From: an uncultured Collinsella sp.
GTDB lineage: Bacteria; Actinomycetota; Coriobacteriia; Coriobacteriales; Coriobacteriaceae
Length of the DNA stretch: 11,222 bases
Reading direction: 5' to 3'
Assembly: GCA_900552145.1 (NCBI GenBank)
Contig: URYW01000059.1
Location: 1-11,222 of the forward strand
A program made the position numbers and the translations under genes. Positions within the stretch are counted from its first letter, which is position 1. Each line of letters starts with the position of its first letter. The notes beneath the pieces were generated by a model. It did not search any database. It was not told where the DNA came from and saw only the letters and a list, made by a program, of their open reading frames with translations. Of this stretch, positions 1 to 7,160 are shown one piece after another.

Positions 1-359
1 CCATCATCCTCACCGGTTTGGAGGTGGCCGTCAGCTTCGCGGTGGTCACGCGCCTGAGCCTGCCCACCGCCGAGGTGGCCACTCCGGCCCTCGCCATCAG
101 CTTCGCGCACTTCTTCGTCGGCCTCACGTGCATCATCTCCCAGCGCAACATCCTCAAGCAGATCTTCGGGTACTGCCTTATGGAGAACGGTAGCCACGTG
201 ACGCTCGCTCTGCTCGCGCCCACGGCCCCCGAGATCATCGAGATCGGCATCGCCACCGACGCCATCTTCGCCGTCATCATCATGTCCGCCGTCGTCGTGA
301 GGATTTGGAACGACACCAAGTCGCTCGACTCCCACGACCTGACCGAATTGAAGGGGTAG
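1..359 (+). CDS. hyfE: Hydrogenase-4 / FHL membrane subunit HyfE, 3' part only
   Basis: The reading frame is open from the window edge (first full codon at 3) to a TAG at 357-359, so the gene starts upstream; the TTG at 18 is internal. The visible 118 residues are hydrophobic with about three membrane segments and resemble the NuoK-like half of HyfE (E. coli HyfE is about 216 aa). Familiar points are the QRNILKQ loop, the GYCLMENG segment with a buried Glu (codon 183-185), a membrane Asp in IATDAIF (codon 258-260) where NuoK carries a functional Glu, and the ending SLDSHDLTELKG, which matches the NuoK/HyfE C-terminus. The role is a membrane-arm subunit of the group 4 hydrogenase, thought to take part in proton movement. 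The next gene starts three bases after the stop, so the two are co-translated. HyfE, rather than only HycC/HycD-type subunits, marks this as a Hyf-like (larger) complex. Confidence 0.9.
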   Translation, partial: IILTGLEVAVSFAVVTRLSLPTAEVATPALAISFAHFFVGLTCIISQRNILKQIFGYCLMENGSHVTLALLAPTAPEIIEIGIATDAIFAVIIMSAVVVRIWNDTKSLDSHDLTELKG

Positions 360-362
360 GCC

Positions 363-1928
363 ATGGATGTTTCAATGCTGACGGTCGCCCTGCTCGCTTG
401 TCCTCTCGTGTTCTCCCTGATTATGGCTGCGCTCCCCAAGACGACGTCCTACAACGTCTTCGCGGGGCTCAACACCATCTCCGTCGCGGCGACCCTTGTC
501 CTTTCGGTCGGCACCGCGGGAACCATGCTCTCGAGCGGGCAGAATATCGACGCTTTGGGCCTGTGGCTCCATCTCGATTCGCTCTCGTCGATCTTCGTCC
601 TTCTGGTAGGCATCATCGGGTTCATCACCGGCGTGTACTCCATCTCCTATATCAAGATCGATATCGAGGAGAAGACCATGCCGGCCGAGCGCACCAAGCA
701 GTACTACGCGCTGTTCAGCCTGTTCGTCTTCACGATGCTGCTCGCCAGCCTGTCCAACAACATCATCCTCACCTGGGCGGCGGTCGAGGCCACTACGCTG
801 TCGACCGTGTTCCTCGTGGGCATCTACAAGAACAAGCAGTCGCTCGATGCGTCTTGGAAGTACGCGATTGTCTGCACCGCCGGTGTGGCCTTCGGCCTGT
901 TCGGCACGCTGCTCATCTACGCGAACGCCGCCGATATCATGCCCAACGCGCATGAGGCCGCCTTCCTCACCTCCATCATGCCCTACGCCGACCAGTTCGA
1001 CCCGATGCTCGTGCGCCTCGCTTTCGCGTTCATCGTCATCGGCTTCGGCACCAAGGCGGGCCTGTTCCCCATGCACACCTGGCTGCCCGACGCGCACTCC
1101 CAGGCTCCGAGCCCGGTCTCCGCGCTGCTCTCGGGCGTGCTGCTCAAGTGCTTCATGCTGGTGATCATCCGCTTCTACTCCCTGTCCATCATCACGGTGG
1201 GCGACACCTATCCGCGAACGCTCCTGCTCATCCTGGGCACGCTGTCCATCCTGGTGGCTGCCCTGTGCATCTTCAAGCAGGACGATATCAAGCGCCGCTT
1301 CGCGTACTCCTCCGTCGACAACGTCGGCGTGGTCGCGCTGTGCCTGGGTATCGGTGGCCCGCTCGGTATCGCCGCCTGCCTGCTGCACTGCATCTTCCAC
1401 GGCTTCACGAAGGCGCTCGCCTTCTGCATGGCCGGTAACATCCAGCACATCTACCACACCCGCGACCTGAACAAGATCAAGGGCGTCGTCGAGCTCGCTC
1501 CCGTCACGGCAGCGCTCACCATCATCGCCCTGCTCGCGCTCGCCGCCTTCCCGCCGTTCGCCCTGTTCATCTCCGAGTTCCTCACCTTCGTGGCCGGCGT
1601 TCAGTCCGGTCCCATCTCGGTGGTCGTGCTCGAGGCCATCGGCCTCACCGGCGTGTACTTCGCCCTTACCGGCATCGCGCTCAAGACCATCTTCGGCAAG
1701 GCGCCCGAGGGCATGAAGCGCCACGAGGTGCCCGCCCTCATGATCATCCCCGAGATCGCCCTCGCGATCGTGGTCATGTGGTTCGGTATCGCCACCCCGG
1801 TCGCCATCACGAGCGGCGTCGAGGATGCAACGTCCGTCGTTTTGAACCAGAGCGTCGAAGAGCTCCACGAGGCCCCTCTCTACCGCATGGTGTTCAGTTC
1901 CCAGACCAAGACAAGTGAGGTGAATTAG
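363..1928 (+). CDS. hyfF: Hydrogenase-4 proton-pumping-type subunit HyfF (NuoL/M/N family)
   Basis: This is a 521-residue, highly hydrophobic protein with roughly 14 predicted membrane helices, close to the usual length of HyfF (about 526 aa). It belongs to the antiporter-like Proton_antipo_M family. Visible family residues are Glu142 in WAAVEATT, Lys231 in GFGTKAGLFPMHTWLPDAH, Lys262 in SGVLLKC, His346 and Lys350 in HCIFHGFTKAL, and Glu405 in FISEFLTF. These charged residues lie in the membrane and form the proton path in complex I relatives. Its role is the membrane arm that may couple electron flow to proton translocation during H2 formation. The start at 363 is supported by AAGGGG at 351-356, and there is no better upstream ATG. 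The stop at 1926-1928 is four bases before hyfG. Codon use is strongly C/G-ending, as expected for well-expressed genes in a GC-rich actinomycete. HycC-like proteins are longer, so HyfF is preferred. Confidence 0.92.
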   Translation: MDVSMLTVALLACPLVFSLIMAALPKTTSYNVFAGLNTISVAATLVLSVGTAGTMLSSGQNIDALGLWLHLDSLSSIFVLLVGIIGFITGVYSISYIKIDIEEKTMPAERTKQYYALFSLFVFTMLLASLSNNIILTWAAVEATTLSTVFLVGIYKNKQSLDASWKYAIVCTAGVAFGLFGTLLIYANAADIMPNAHEAAFLTSIMPYADQFDPMLVRLAFAFIVIGFGTKAGLFPMHTWLPDAHSQAPSPVSALLSGVLLKCFMLVIIRFYSLSIITVGDTYPRTLLLILGTLSILVAALCIFKQDDIKRRFAYSSVDNVGVVALCLGIGGPLGIAACLLHCIFHGFTKALAFCMAGNIQHIYHTRDLNKIKGVVELAPVTAALTIIALLALAAFPPFALFISEFLTFVAGVQSGPISVVVLEAIGLTGVYFALTGIALKTIFGKAPEGMKRHEVPALMIIPEIALAIVVMWFGIATPVAITSGVEDATSVVLNQSVEELHEAPLYRMVFSSQTKTSEVN

Positions 1929-1932
1929 CACC

Positions 1933-3705
1933 ATGGCAGAACCTGAAAAGAAGGACTATGCCCGTCGCTGCGAGAGCCATGTCGAGGCCCTGCGCCGCGC
2001 CGTTCCGGGCTGCATCGAGAAGGTTGAGTGGCAGTGCGAGGACCAGCTGACGATTACCGTCAAGCAGGACAAGCTGCCCGAGGCCGTCCACTACCTGTAC
2101 TACGAGCGCTACGGCTGGATTCCCGTGATCATCGGCAACGATGAGCGCAGCCTGTGCGGCCGTTACGCCGTGTACTACGTCATCTCCATGGAGGGGGAGG
2201 ACCCCGGCTGGGTGACCGTGCGCACCGAGGTCGATCCCGCCAAGATGACGTTCCCGTCCGTGACGCCGTTCGTCCCCGCCTGCGTGTGGGGCGAGCGCGA
2301 GCTTCGCGACATGTTCGGCCTGATCCTCGAGGGGCTGCCCGACCGTCGCCGCCTGGTGCTGCCCGACGATTGGCCCAGCGGCCTGTACCCGCTGCGCAAG
2401 GACTCCATGGACTACCGCTTCCGTCCCGCTCCCGCGAGCGACATGGAAAACTACGAGTTCTTGGCCGACACCAAGGGCAAGGAGACCACGCTCGTCCCCA
2501 TGGGCCCGCTGCACATTACCTCCGACGAGCCTGGCCACTTCCGCCTGTTCGTCGAGGGCGAGACGATCGTCGATGCCGACTACCGCCTGTTCTACGTGCA
2601 CCGCGGCATGGAGAAGGTCGCCGAGACGCGCCTGAACTATGACGCCGTGACGTTCCTCGCCGACCGCATCTGCGGCATCTGCGGCTGCGCCCACTCGGTG
2701 GCCTACGCCGAGGCCGTCGAGCGCGCCCAGGGCATCCATGTCCCGCCGCGCGCCCAGTACATCCGCGCCATCATGCTCGAGGTCGAGCGCCTGCACTCGC
2801 ATCTGCTCAACATTGGCCTGGCGTCGCACTACACGGGCTTCGACTCCGGCTTCCAGCAATTCTTCCGCGTCCGCGAGAAGTCCATGGACCTGGCCGAGAA
2901 GCTCTCCGGTCACCGCAAGACCTACGGCCTCAACGTGATCGGCGGCGTGCGTCGCGACATTTTGGCCGAGCAGAAGCTTTCCACGCTCACGACCATCCAC
3001 CAGCTGCGCTCCGAGGTTCAGGAACTCGTCGACGTCTTGCTCTCCACGCCCAACTTTATCGAGCGTACGAGCGGTATCGGTATCTTGGACCGCAAGAGCG
3101 CACGTGACTTCTCGCCGGTCGGCCCGCTCATGCGTGGCGCGGGCTATGCCCGCGACGTGCGCTTTGACCATCCCTTCGACGGCTACGCCGATCCGGACGT
3201 CCAAAAGATGCACGCCGCCACGGCCGACACCTGCGATGCCTTCGGCCGTACCGCCGTCCGCATCCAGGAGGTCTACGATTCGATCGACATGATCGAGACC
3301 ATGCTCGAGAACTGCCCGTCGGGCCCCATCCTCACCACGGATTGGGAGTACACCCCGCACAAGTACGCCATCGGCGCCACCGAGGCGCCGCGCGGCGAGG
3401 ACGTGCACTGGGCGATGCTCGGCAATAACCAGAAGTGCTATCGCTGGCGCGCCAAGGCCGCCACGTACAGCAACTGGCCGGTCCTGCGCTACATGTTCCG
3501 CGGCAACACCGTGGGCGATGCGGCGCTGATCGTCGGCTCGCTCGACCCGTGCTACTCCTGCACCGACCGCGTGACGGTGACCGATGTCGCCGCCAAGCGC
3601 GACCACGTGCTCGACAAGGAGCAGTTCGAGAACGTCTGGCGCGACAAGTCGCCGCTCGCGGGCGAGGGCACCATGGCCGCTCCGCTCGATGAGGAGGCGC
3701 TCTAA
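1933..3705 (+). CDS. hyfG: Group 4a [NiFe]-hydrogenase large subunit (HyfG/HycE)
   Basis: This 590-residue catalytic subunit reduces protons to H2. Residues about 40-165 form a NuoC-like (30 kDa) domain with ERELRDMFGL (121-130) and LPDDW (143-147). Residues about 190-546 form the NuoD-like large subunit. The Ni-Fe ligands are all present: RICGIC with Cys247 and Cys250 near the start of the domain, and DPCYSCTDR with Cys540 and Cys543. Long stretches such as EVERLHSHLLN, TGFDSGFQQFFRVRE and RKTYGLN are near-identical to E. coli HycE. After Arg546 there is a 44-residue tail (VTVTDV to DEEAL). In this family the tail is cut off by the endopeptidase HycI after nickel insertion. The tail is somewhat longer than the 32 residues I recall for E. 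coli HycE. The gene sits between hyfF and hyfH, and a GAGGTGA at 1917-1923 supports the ATG at 1933. HyfG and HycE cannot be separated by sequence alone; HyfE/HyfF neighbours favour HyfG. Confidence 0.95.
   Translation: MAEPEKKDYARRCESHVEALRRAVPGCIEKVEWQCEDQLTITVKQDKLPEAVHYLYYERYGWIPVIIGNDERSLCGRYAVYYVISMEGEDPGWVTVRTEVDPAKMTFPSVTPFVPACVWGERELRDMFGLILEGLPDRRRLVLPDDWPSGLYPLRKDSMDYRFRPAPASDMENYEFLADTKGKETTLVPMGPLHITSDEPGHFRLFVEGETIVDADYRLFYVHRGMEKVAETRLNYDAVTFLADRICGICGCAHSVAYAEAVERAQGIHVPPRAQYIRAIMLEVERLHSHLLNIGLASHYTGFDSGFQQFFRVREKSMDLAEKLSGHRKTYGLNVIGGVRRDILAEQKLSTLTTIHQLRSEVQELVDVLLSTPNFIERTSGIGILDRKSARDFSPVGPLMRGAGYARDVRFDHPFDGYADPDVQKMHAATADTCDAFGRTAVRIQEVYDSIDMIETMLENCPSGPILTTDWEYTPHKYAIGATEAPRGEDVHWAMLGNNQKCYRWRAKAATYSNWPVLRYMFRGNTVGDAALIVGSLDPCYSCTDRVTVTDVAAKRDHVLDKEQFENVWRDKSPLAGEGTMAAPLDEEAL
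3691..3697 (+). promoter_or_regulatory. Ribosome binding site deciding the hyfH start
   Basis: GAGGAGG lies inside the last codons of hyfG, nine bases before the ATG at 3707. It shows that hyfH starts at 3707 and not at an upstream in-frame start such as 3584, and that hyfH translation is coupled to hyfG. Confidence 0.75.
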
Positions 3706-3706
3706 T

Positions 3707-4423
3707 ATGCTGAAGCTTTGGAAGGTTAACGCCAAGGCCGGCGACGCGACGGTCAAGTACCCGTTTGCGCCGTTCCCCACCAACAAGGACATGCGCGGTA
3801 AGCCCGAGCACAACGCCGAGCTCTGCATCGCCTGCGGTGCCTGCGGCGTGGCGTGCCCGGCCGATGCCATTCGCATGGACACCGACCTTGCGGCCGATAC
3901 CATTACCTGGTCGATTGACTACGGCCGCTGCATCTTTTGCGGCCGTTGCGAGGAAGCCTGCCCCATGGAGGCCATCAAGCTCACCGAGGAGTTTGAGCTG
4001 GCCGTCATGAGCAAGGACGACCTCACCAGCAAGAGCGTCTATACGCTCGAGCACTGCTCGCGTTGCGGCAAGCCGTTTGCCCCGCACAAGGAGATCGACT
4101 ACGCTAAGCGCCTGCTGCAAAAGGCCGGCGGCATGGAGGCCGAGCAGGCTGCCCGTACCGTCGGTATGTGCCAGGAGTGCAAGCGCGAGCTCGACGCCCT
4201 GCGTGCCGCCTCGGCCGTAAAGACCGGCAACGCTGCCGGCATGGCTGCCAACGAGACGCTTGCGTCCGGTGAGCCCCAGGGCCCCGGCATGGAGTATCTG
4301 GGTGGCCACGGCGTGAACCCGGAGTATATCGACCGCGAGCTCAACCCCGATGCGCCCGAGATTCCCGCCGGTCCGGCGCCGGTCGAGGGCATCATCATGG
4401 ATTTTGATACGAAGGAGGAGTAA
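3707..4423 (+). CDS. hyfH: Hydrogenase electron-transfer subunit, 2x[4Fe-4S] ferredoxin (HyfH/HycF)
   Basis: This 238-residue protein carries two classical ferredoxin motifs, CIACGACGVACP (Cys40, 43, 46, 50) and CIFCGRCEEACP (Cys75, 78, 81, 85). They bind two [4Fe-4S] clusters that carry electrons from formate dehydrogenase towards the small subunit. Residues 30-38 (RGKPEHNAE) match the RGKPEQN segment of E. coli HycF. Two further pairs, CSRC (117-120) and CQEC (155-158), are also present in E. coli HycF and may form a zinc-ribbon-like site. After Arg160 there are 78 more residues, where E. coli HycF has about 20. This tail is rich in Ala, Gly and Pro, is probably flexible, and ends in DFDTKEE. 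The start follows the hyfG stop by one base. The gene is co-translated with hyfG and is followed two bases later by hyfI. Confidence 0.93.
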   Translation: MLKLWKVNAKAGDATVKYPFAPFPTNKDMRGKPEHNAELCIACGACGVACPADAIRMDTDLAADTITWSIDYGRCIFCGRCEEACPMEAIKLTEEFELAVMSKDDLTSKSVYTLEHCSRCGKPFAPHKEIDYAKRLLQKAGGMEAEQAARTVGMCQECKRELDALRAASAVKTGNAAGMAANETLASGEPQGPGMEYLGGHGVNPEYIDRELNPDAPEIPAGPAPVEGIIMDFDTKEE

Positions 4424-4425
4424 CC

Positions 4426-5208
4426 ATGGCCGAACCCACGCTTTTGCCCGAGCGGCTTCAGTACCGCCCGACCAAGATCGAGCTCGACGAGAGCATCGAG
4501 AAGGCCAAGGCGACCCTTCTTAAGAAGATCAAGCGCTCGGTGTACGTTTACCGCGTTGACTGCGGCGGCTGCAACGGCTGCGAGATCGAGATCTTCGGTT
4601 CCATCACGCCCGTCTTCGACGTCGAGCGCTTTGGCATCAAGGTCGTGCCCTCGCCCCGTCACGCCGATGTGCTGCTGTACACCGGCGCCGTGACGCGTGC
4701 CATGCGCATGCCGGCCCTGCGCGCCTTTGAGGCTGCACCCGATCCCAAGATCGTGGTGTCCTATGGCGCGTGCGGCTGCACCGGTGGCATCTTCTACGAC
4801 AACTACTGTGTTTGGGGCGGCACGGACAAGATCTTGCCGGTCGATGTCTATATCCCCGGCTGCCCGCCCAGCCCCGCGCAGACCATCTACGGCTTTGCCA
4901 TGGCGCTCGGTCTGCTGGACCAAAAGCTCCATGCCGAGACCACGGTGGAGGCCGCCGGCGAGCAGGCCGATATCCTGCACCCCGGCGTGCCGTACAAGCT
5001 GCGCGTTGCTATTGAGCGCGAAGCTCGCGCCATGAGCGGCTACCGTTACGGCCGCGACCTGGCCAATGAGTTTATGGATACGCTCGAGGGTGCGCCCAAG
5101 GGCGATATCCGCGGTGCCATGGCGCTGCTCATCGACAAGCAGGACGATCCGCGGCGCGTTGAGGTCTACTCGGCGCTGCAGGATCTGGTGCTGGCCGGAG
5201 GTCGCTAG
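4426..5208 (+). CDS. hyfI: Group 4a [NiFe]-hydrogenase small subunit (HyfI/HycG, NuoB family)
   Basis: This 260-residue soluble protein matches E. coli HycG/HyfI in length (about 252-255). It holds the proximal [4Fe-4S] cluster next to the Ni-Fe site and passes electrons to HyfG. Cluster residues are visible in RVDCGGCNGCEIEIF (Cys46, 49, 52), YGACGCTGG (Cys116 and 118) and YIPGCPPSP (Cys146). In NuoB-type proteins four of these Cys bind the cluster. There is no Tat signal, as expected for a cytoplasm-facing group 4 enzyme. A strong AAGGAGG (4412-4418) lies in the end of hyfH, seven bases before the ATG. The stop at 5206-5208 directly abuts the next gene. Confidence 0.94.
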   Translation: MAEPTLLPERLQYRPTKIELDESIEKAKATLLKKIKRSVYVYRVDCGGCNGCEIEIFGSITPVFDVERFGIKVVPSPRHADVLLYTGAVTRAMRMPALRAFEAAPDPKIVVSYGACGCTGGIFYDNYCVWGGTDKILPVDVYIPGCPPSPAQTIYGFAMALGLLDQKLHAETTVEAAGEQADILHPGVPYKLRVAIEREARAMSGYRYGRDLANEFMDTLEGAPKGDIRGAMALLIDKQDDPRRVEVYSALQDLVLAGGR

Positions 5209-5790
5209 ATGGAGCTCACGGACCGCTCTGGTTACTTTGCGGGCCCCGGTATGCTCGGCGGCTCCTTTGGTGACGCCTCGCGCGCAAGCGACGAGGCTGC
5301 CGAGGGCGTCGCCGACCCCTGCCTGGGGCATGCGCCCGACCAGGTGGTCTTTTACGAGCTCACGCGTAAGTTTGTAGAGACCGAGGAAGACGTTCCTCAG
5401 GAGGCCTGCGACGTGCTGTACTACACGCTCGCCGTGGGCCACCACACTGGCGTGCTCGACTGCTTTGAGCCGCGCCTGTCGGTGCCGGTGGATGTCTTCT
5501 ATTCGCTCGTCGACGCGCTGCCGGAGGGGGAGGCCAAGACCAAGTTCGAGGCCATCCGCTCCTTTGGCGAGTGCCAGCTCGACAAGGCGGCGGTGCCGTC
5601 GCTGCTCGAGGCCTGCGATGCGCTGCTCGACGAACGCGGTTTTCGTGGGTCGGCTAAGGCCGGCATCTCGGTGTTCGACGACGACTTTGGCCTGCATGCC
5701 CAGCAGGTCGCGTTCTTAATGAAGTTTCGCGATCTGGTTGAGCGCGTGCGCGATGTGTCGGGCGTGTATCTGACGGGGAGGTTGCAGTAA
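5209..5790 (+). CDS. hycH: Formate hydrogenlyase assembly/maturation protein, HycH/HyfJ family
   Basis: This 193-residue protein has a core from about residue 42 that matches HycH. Examples are DQVVFYELTRKFVE, DVLYYTLAVGHHTGVLDCFEP, the FGECQLD segment and the final GVYLTGRLQ (E. coli: AIYLMVRRL). HycH and HyfJ are needed for, or associated with, assembly of the hydrogenase large subunit; the exact biochemical role is not established. E. coli HycH is about 136 aa. Here an extra N-terminal stretch of about 41 residues (Gly/Ala/Ser rich, no clear motif) precedes the conserved core. The ATG immediately follows the hyfI stop, and GGAGG at 5197-5201 supports it. In the E. coli hyf operon hyfJ also follows hyfI, so hyfJ would be an equally good name. 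Confidence 0.85.
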   Translation: MELTDRSGYFAGPGMLGGSFGDASRASDEAAEGVADPCLGHAPDQVVFYELTRKFVETEEDVPQEACDVLYYTLAVGHHTGVLDCFEPRLSVPVDVFYSLVDALPEGEAKTKFEAIRSFGECQLDKAAVPSLLEACDALLDERGFRGSAKAGISVFDDDFGLHAQQVAFLMKFRDLVERVRDVSGVYLTGRLQ

Positions 5791-6259
5791 TGGGTCGCGT
5801 TGTGGATGGACGTGTGAACGGCGCCCCGTTTGCGGGTATCGTGCGCTCGTCGGGATGCGTGCTGCGGGCCGACGTTGCCGCCGGCCCCGTGCTCTCCAAA
5901 AAGATGGAGGACGCGCCCATCGCCGGTTGGTACACCATCGACGGAGGCCAAACGCCCGAGGATGACATCATCGAGGTCAAGCGCGAGCGTCCGCCGCGTT
6001 TGGTTTTGGTTGATGCCGCCGACATGGCCCTGCCCGTCGGCGCCATCCGCTTGCTCGACAAACGTGATGTGGCCCGTCGATTCTGATCGAAGAGATTGAG
6101 CAATCGTGCGATGATATCGTCTTCGTCGGAATTCAGCCGGGCGACACGGAGTTCTACAACCCCATGTCCCCGGAAGTCTTTGACGCCGTGGACGCCGTGT
6201 ACGACGCCGTGGCCGCCAACGACTTTTCCCACTTTGTCCGCTTGGGGCAAGAGCAGTAG
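5790..6259 (+). pseudogene. hycI: Hydrogenase maturation endopeptidase HycI, frameshifted with an apparent internal deletion
   Basis: HycI cuts the C-terminal tail from the large subunit after nickel insertion. The ATG at 5790 overlaps the hycH stop by one base (TAATG) and follows GGGGAGG (5775-5781). Residues 31-97 align without gaps to E. coli HycI: AGPVLSKK, the DGGQTPEDDI segment, RPPRLVLVDAADM (Asp75 equals the metal ligand Asp62) and IRLLDKRDVA. The frame then stops at 6084-6086, giving only 98 residues against about 156. The missing C-terminal part resumes in the -1 frame from about 6077: ILIEEIEQ, then DIVFVGIQPGDTEFYNPM, ending in GQEQ at TAG 6257-6259. This matches E. coli LIDQLKED and VIFLGIQPDIVGFYYPM. 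The segment that should join them (E. coli MTTHNMPL, with metal-binding His90) is absent from all frames. The expected GDDG-type motif reads RADVAAGP, with Val29 where the metal-binding Asp16 should be. The product is probably inactive; an assembly error is the main alternative. Confidence 0.8.
6077..6083 (+). other. Frameshift/deletion junction inside hycI
   Basis: Upstream of this point the HycI homology is in the frame of 5790; downstream it is in the frame of 6083 (CTG ATC GAA reads LIE). Restoring one frame needs an insertion of 3n+1 bases. The alignment with E. coli HycI lacks about ten residues here, so a deletion of about 31 bases fits both facts. The missing length is inferred, not seen. 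Confidence 0.7.
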
Positions 6260-6280
6260 GAGCACTTGTTCCATTTTGTT

Positions 6281-6287
6281 AGGAAAG
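6281..6287 (+). promoter_or_regulatory. Ribosome binding site of focA
   Basis: AGGAAAG lies 11 bases before the ATG at 6299. It selects that ATG over the in-frame TTG at 6266, which would add eleven unrelated residues. The 39 bases between the hycI tail and focA show no other feature. Confidence 0.6.
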
Positions 6288-6298
6288 AAGTGATTGAC

Positions 6299-7138
6299 AT
6301 GGCAGATTCCAAGGTGGAGTATCCCGCTCCCGATTGCCTGGCGCCCGCCGCGATCGAGGCCAAGACCGAGGTCGCCGGCGTGACCAAGGCTAACCTGCCG
6401 GTCGCTAAGGCCTTTCTGTTGGCAATGTTCGCCGGTGCGTTCATCGCCTTCGGCGGCCTGTTCTTTACGGTGTTTTTGAGCGATAGCACGCTGGGCTGGG
6501 GTGCCCAGCGCGTCGTGGGCGGCCTGTGCTTTTGCCTGGGCCTGGTGCTGGTACTGGTGTGCGGCGCCGAGCTGTTTACCGGCAATTCGCTTATGGTCTG
6601 CGCGCTCAAGAGCAAAAAGATCACCCTGGCTCAGATGCTCAAGGCATGGGTCGTCGTGTGGGTCGGCAATTTTGTCGGCGCTCTGTTCATCGTCTTTTTG
6701 GTGTACATGGCCGGCATCTATAAACTCAACGGCGAGGCGGTCGCCAACTCCATGGTGAGCGTCGCCGCCGGCAAGGTGACGATCGACTGGGTGACGATCT
6801 TCTTCCGCGGCATCCTGTGCAACATCTTTGTGTGCCTTGCCGTGTGGATCGGTACCGCCGGCAAGACCGTGGTCGATAAGGTCGTGGGCATTCTGCTGCC
6901 CATCGCTGCCTTTGTGGCCTGCGGTTTTGAGCACTGCGTTGCCAACATGTACTTTTTGCCCATGGGTGCCGTGATGCACGCGTGCGGCTATGGTGCCGAC
7001 GTCGCCGGCGCCGATGCACTCAACGCCGCGGGCATTGCGTTTAACCTGTCCGCCGCTACGCTGGGCAACATCGTGGGCGGCGCGGTTCTGGTCGCGCTCG
7101 GCTACTGGTTTATCTACGCCAAGAAGTCCGAGGCGTAA
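6299..7138 (+). CDS. focA: Formate/nitrite transporter family channel, probable formate channel FocA
   Basis: This 279-residue integral membrane protein has six membrane helices (about 35-60, 70-101, 112-138, 162-186, 197-227, 250-274) and a cytoplasmic N-terminus of about 35 residues. It belongs to the FNT family of pentameric anion channels. Family marks are GAELFTGNSLM (residues 89-99, the broken second helix) and CGFEHCVANMYFLPMG (208-223, the broken fifth helix) with the central pore His212, equivalent to His209 of E. coli FocA. Its place as last gene of a formate hydrogenlyase operon parallels focB after hyf in E. coli, so formate is the likely substrate. Sequence alone does not exclude nitrite or hydrosulfide, which other FNT members carry. 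The gene is followed by a hairpin terminator at 7161-7191. Confidence 0.88.
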   Translation: MADSKVEYPAPDCLAPAAIEAKTEVAGVTKANLPVAKAFLLAMFAGAFIAFGGLFFTVFLSDSTLGWGAQRVVGGLCFCLGLVLVLVCGAELFTGNSLMVCALKSKKITLAQMLKAWVVVWVGNFVGALFIVFLVYMAGIYKLNGEAVANSMVSVAAGKVTIDWVTIFFRGILCNIFVCLAVWIGTAGKTVVDKVVGILLPIAAFVACGFEHCVANMYFLPMGAVMHACGYGADVAGADALNAAGIAFNLSAATLGNIVGGAVLVALGYWFIYAKKSEA

Positions 7139-7160
7139 GGTATCGTCTGTTTGACGTTGG

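Noticed and set aside
372..1934. Open 520-codon frame on the minus strand opposite hyfF
   Set aside because: It is a by-product of GC-rich codon bias in hyfF. The translation is rich in Asp, Glu, His, Gly and Arg without any fold-like pattern, while the + strand product is a clear HyfF.
1894..3903. Open 669-codon minus-strand frame opposite hyfG
   Set aside because: It is a shadow of hyfG and hyfH. It spans two well-supported + strand genes and has no recognisable domain.
6084..6086. TGA in hycI as a selenocysteine codon or programmed frameshift site
   Set aside because: Reading through TGA continues in the wrong frame (SKRLSNRAM), unrelated to HycI. A -1 shift alone would not restore the missing ~10 residues, so a deletion explains the data better.
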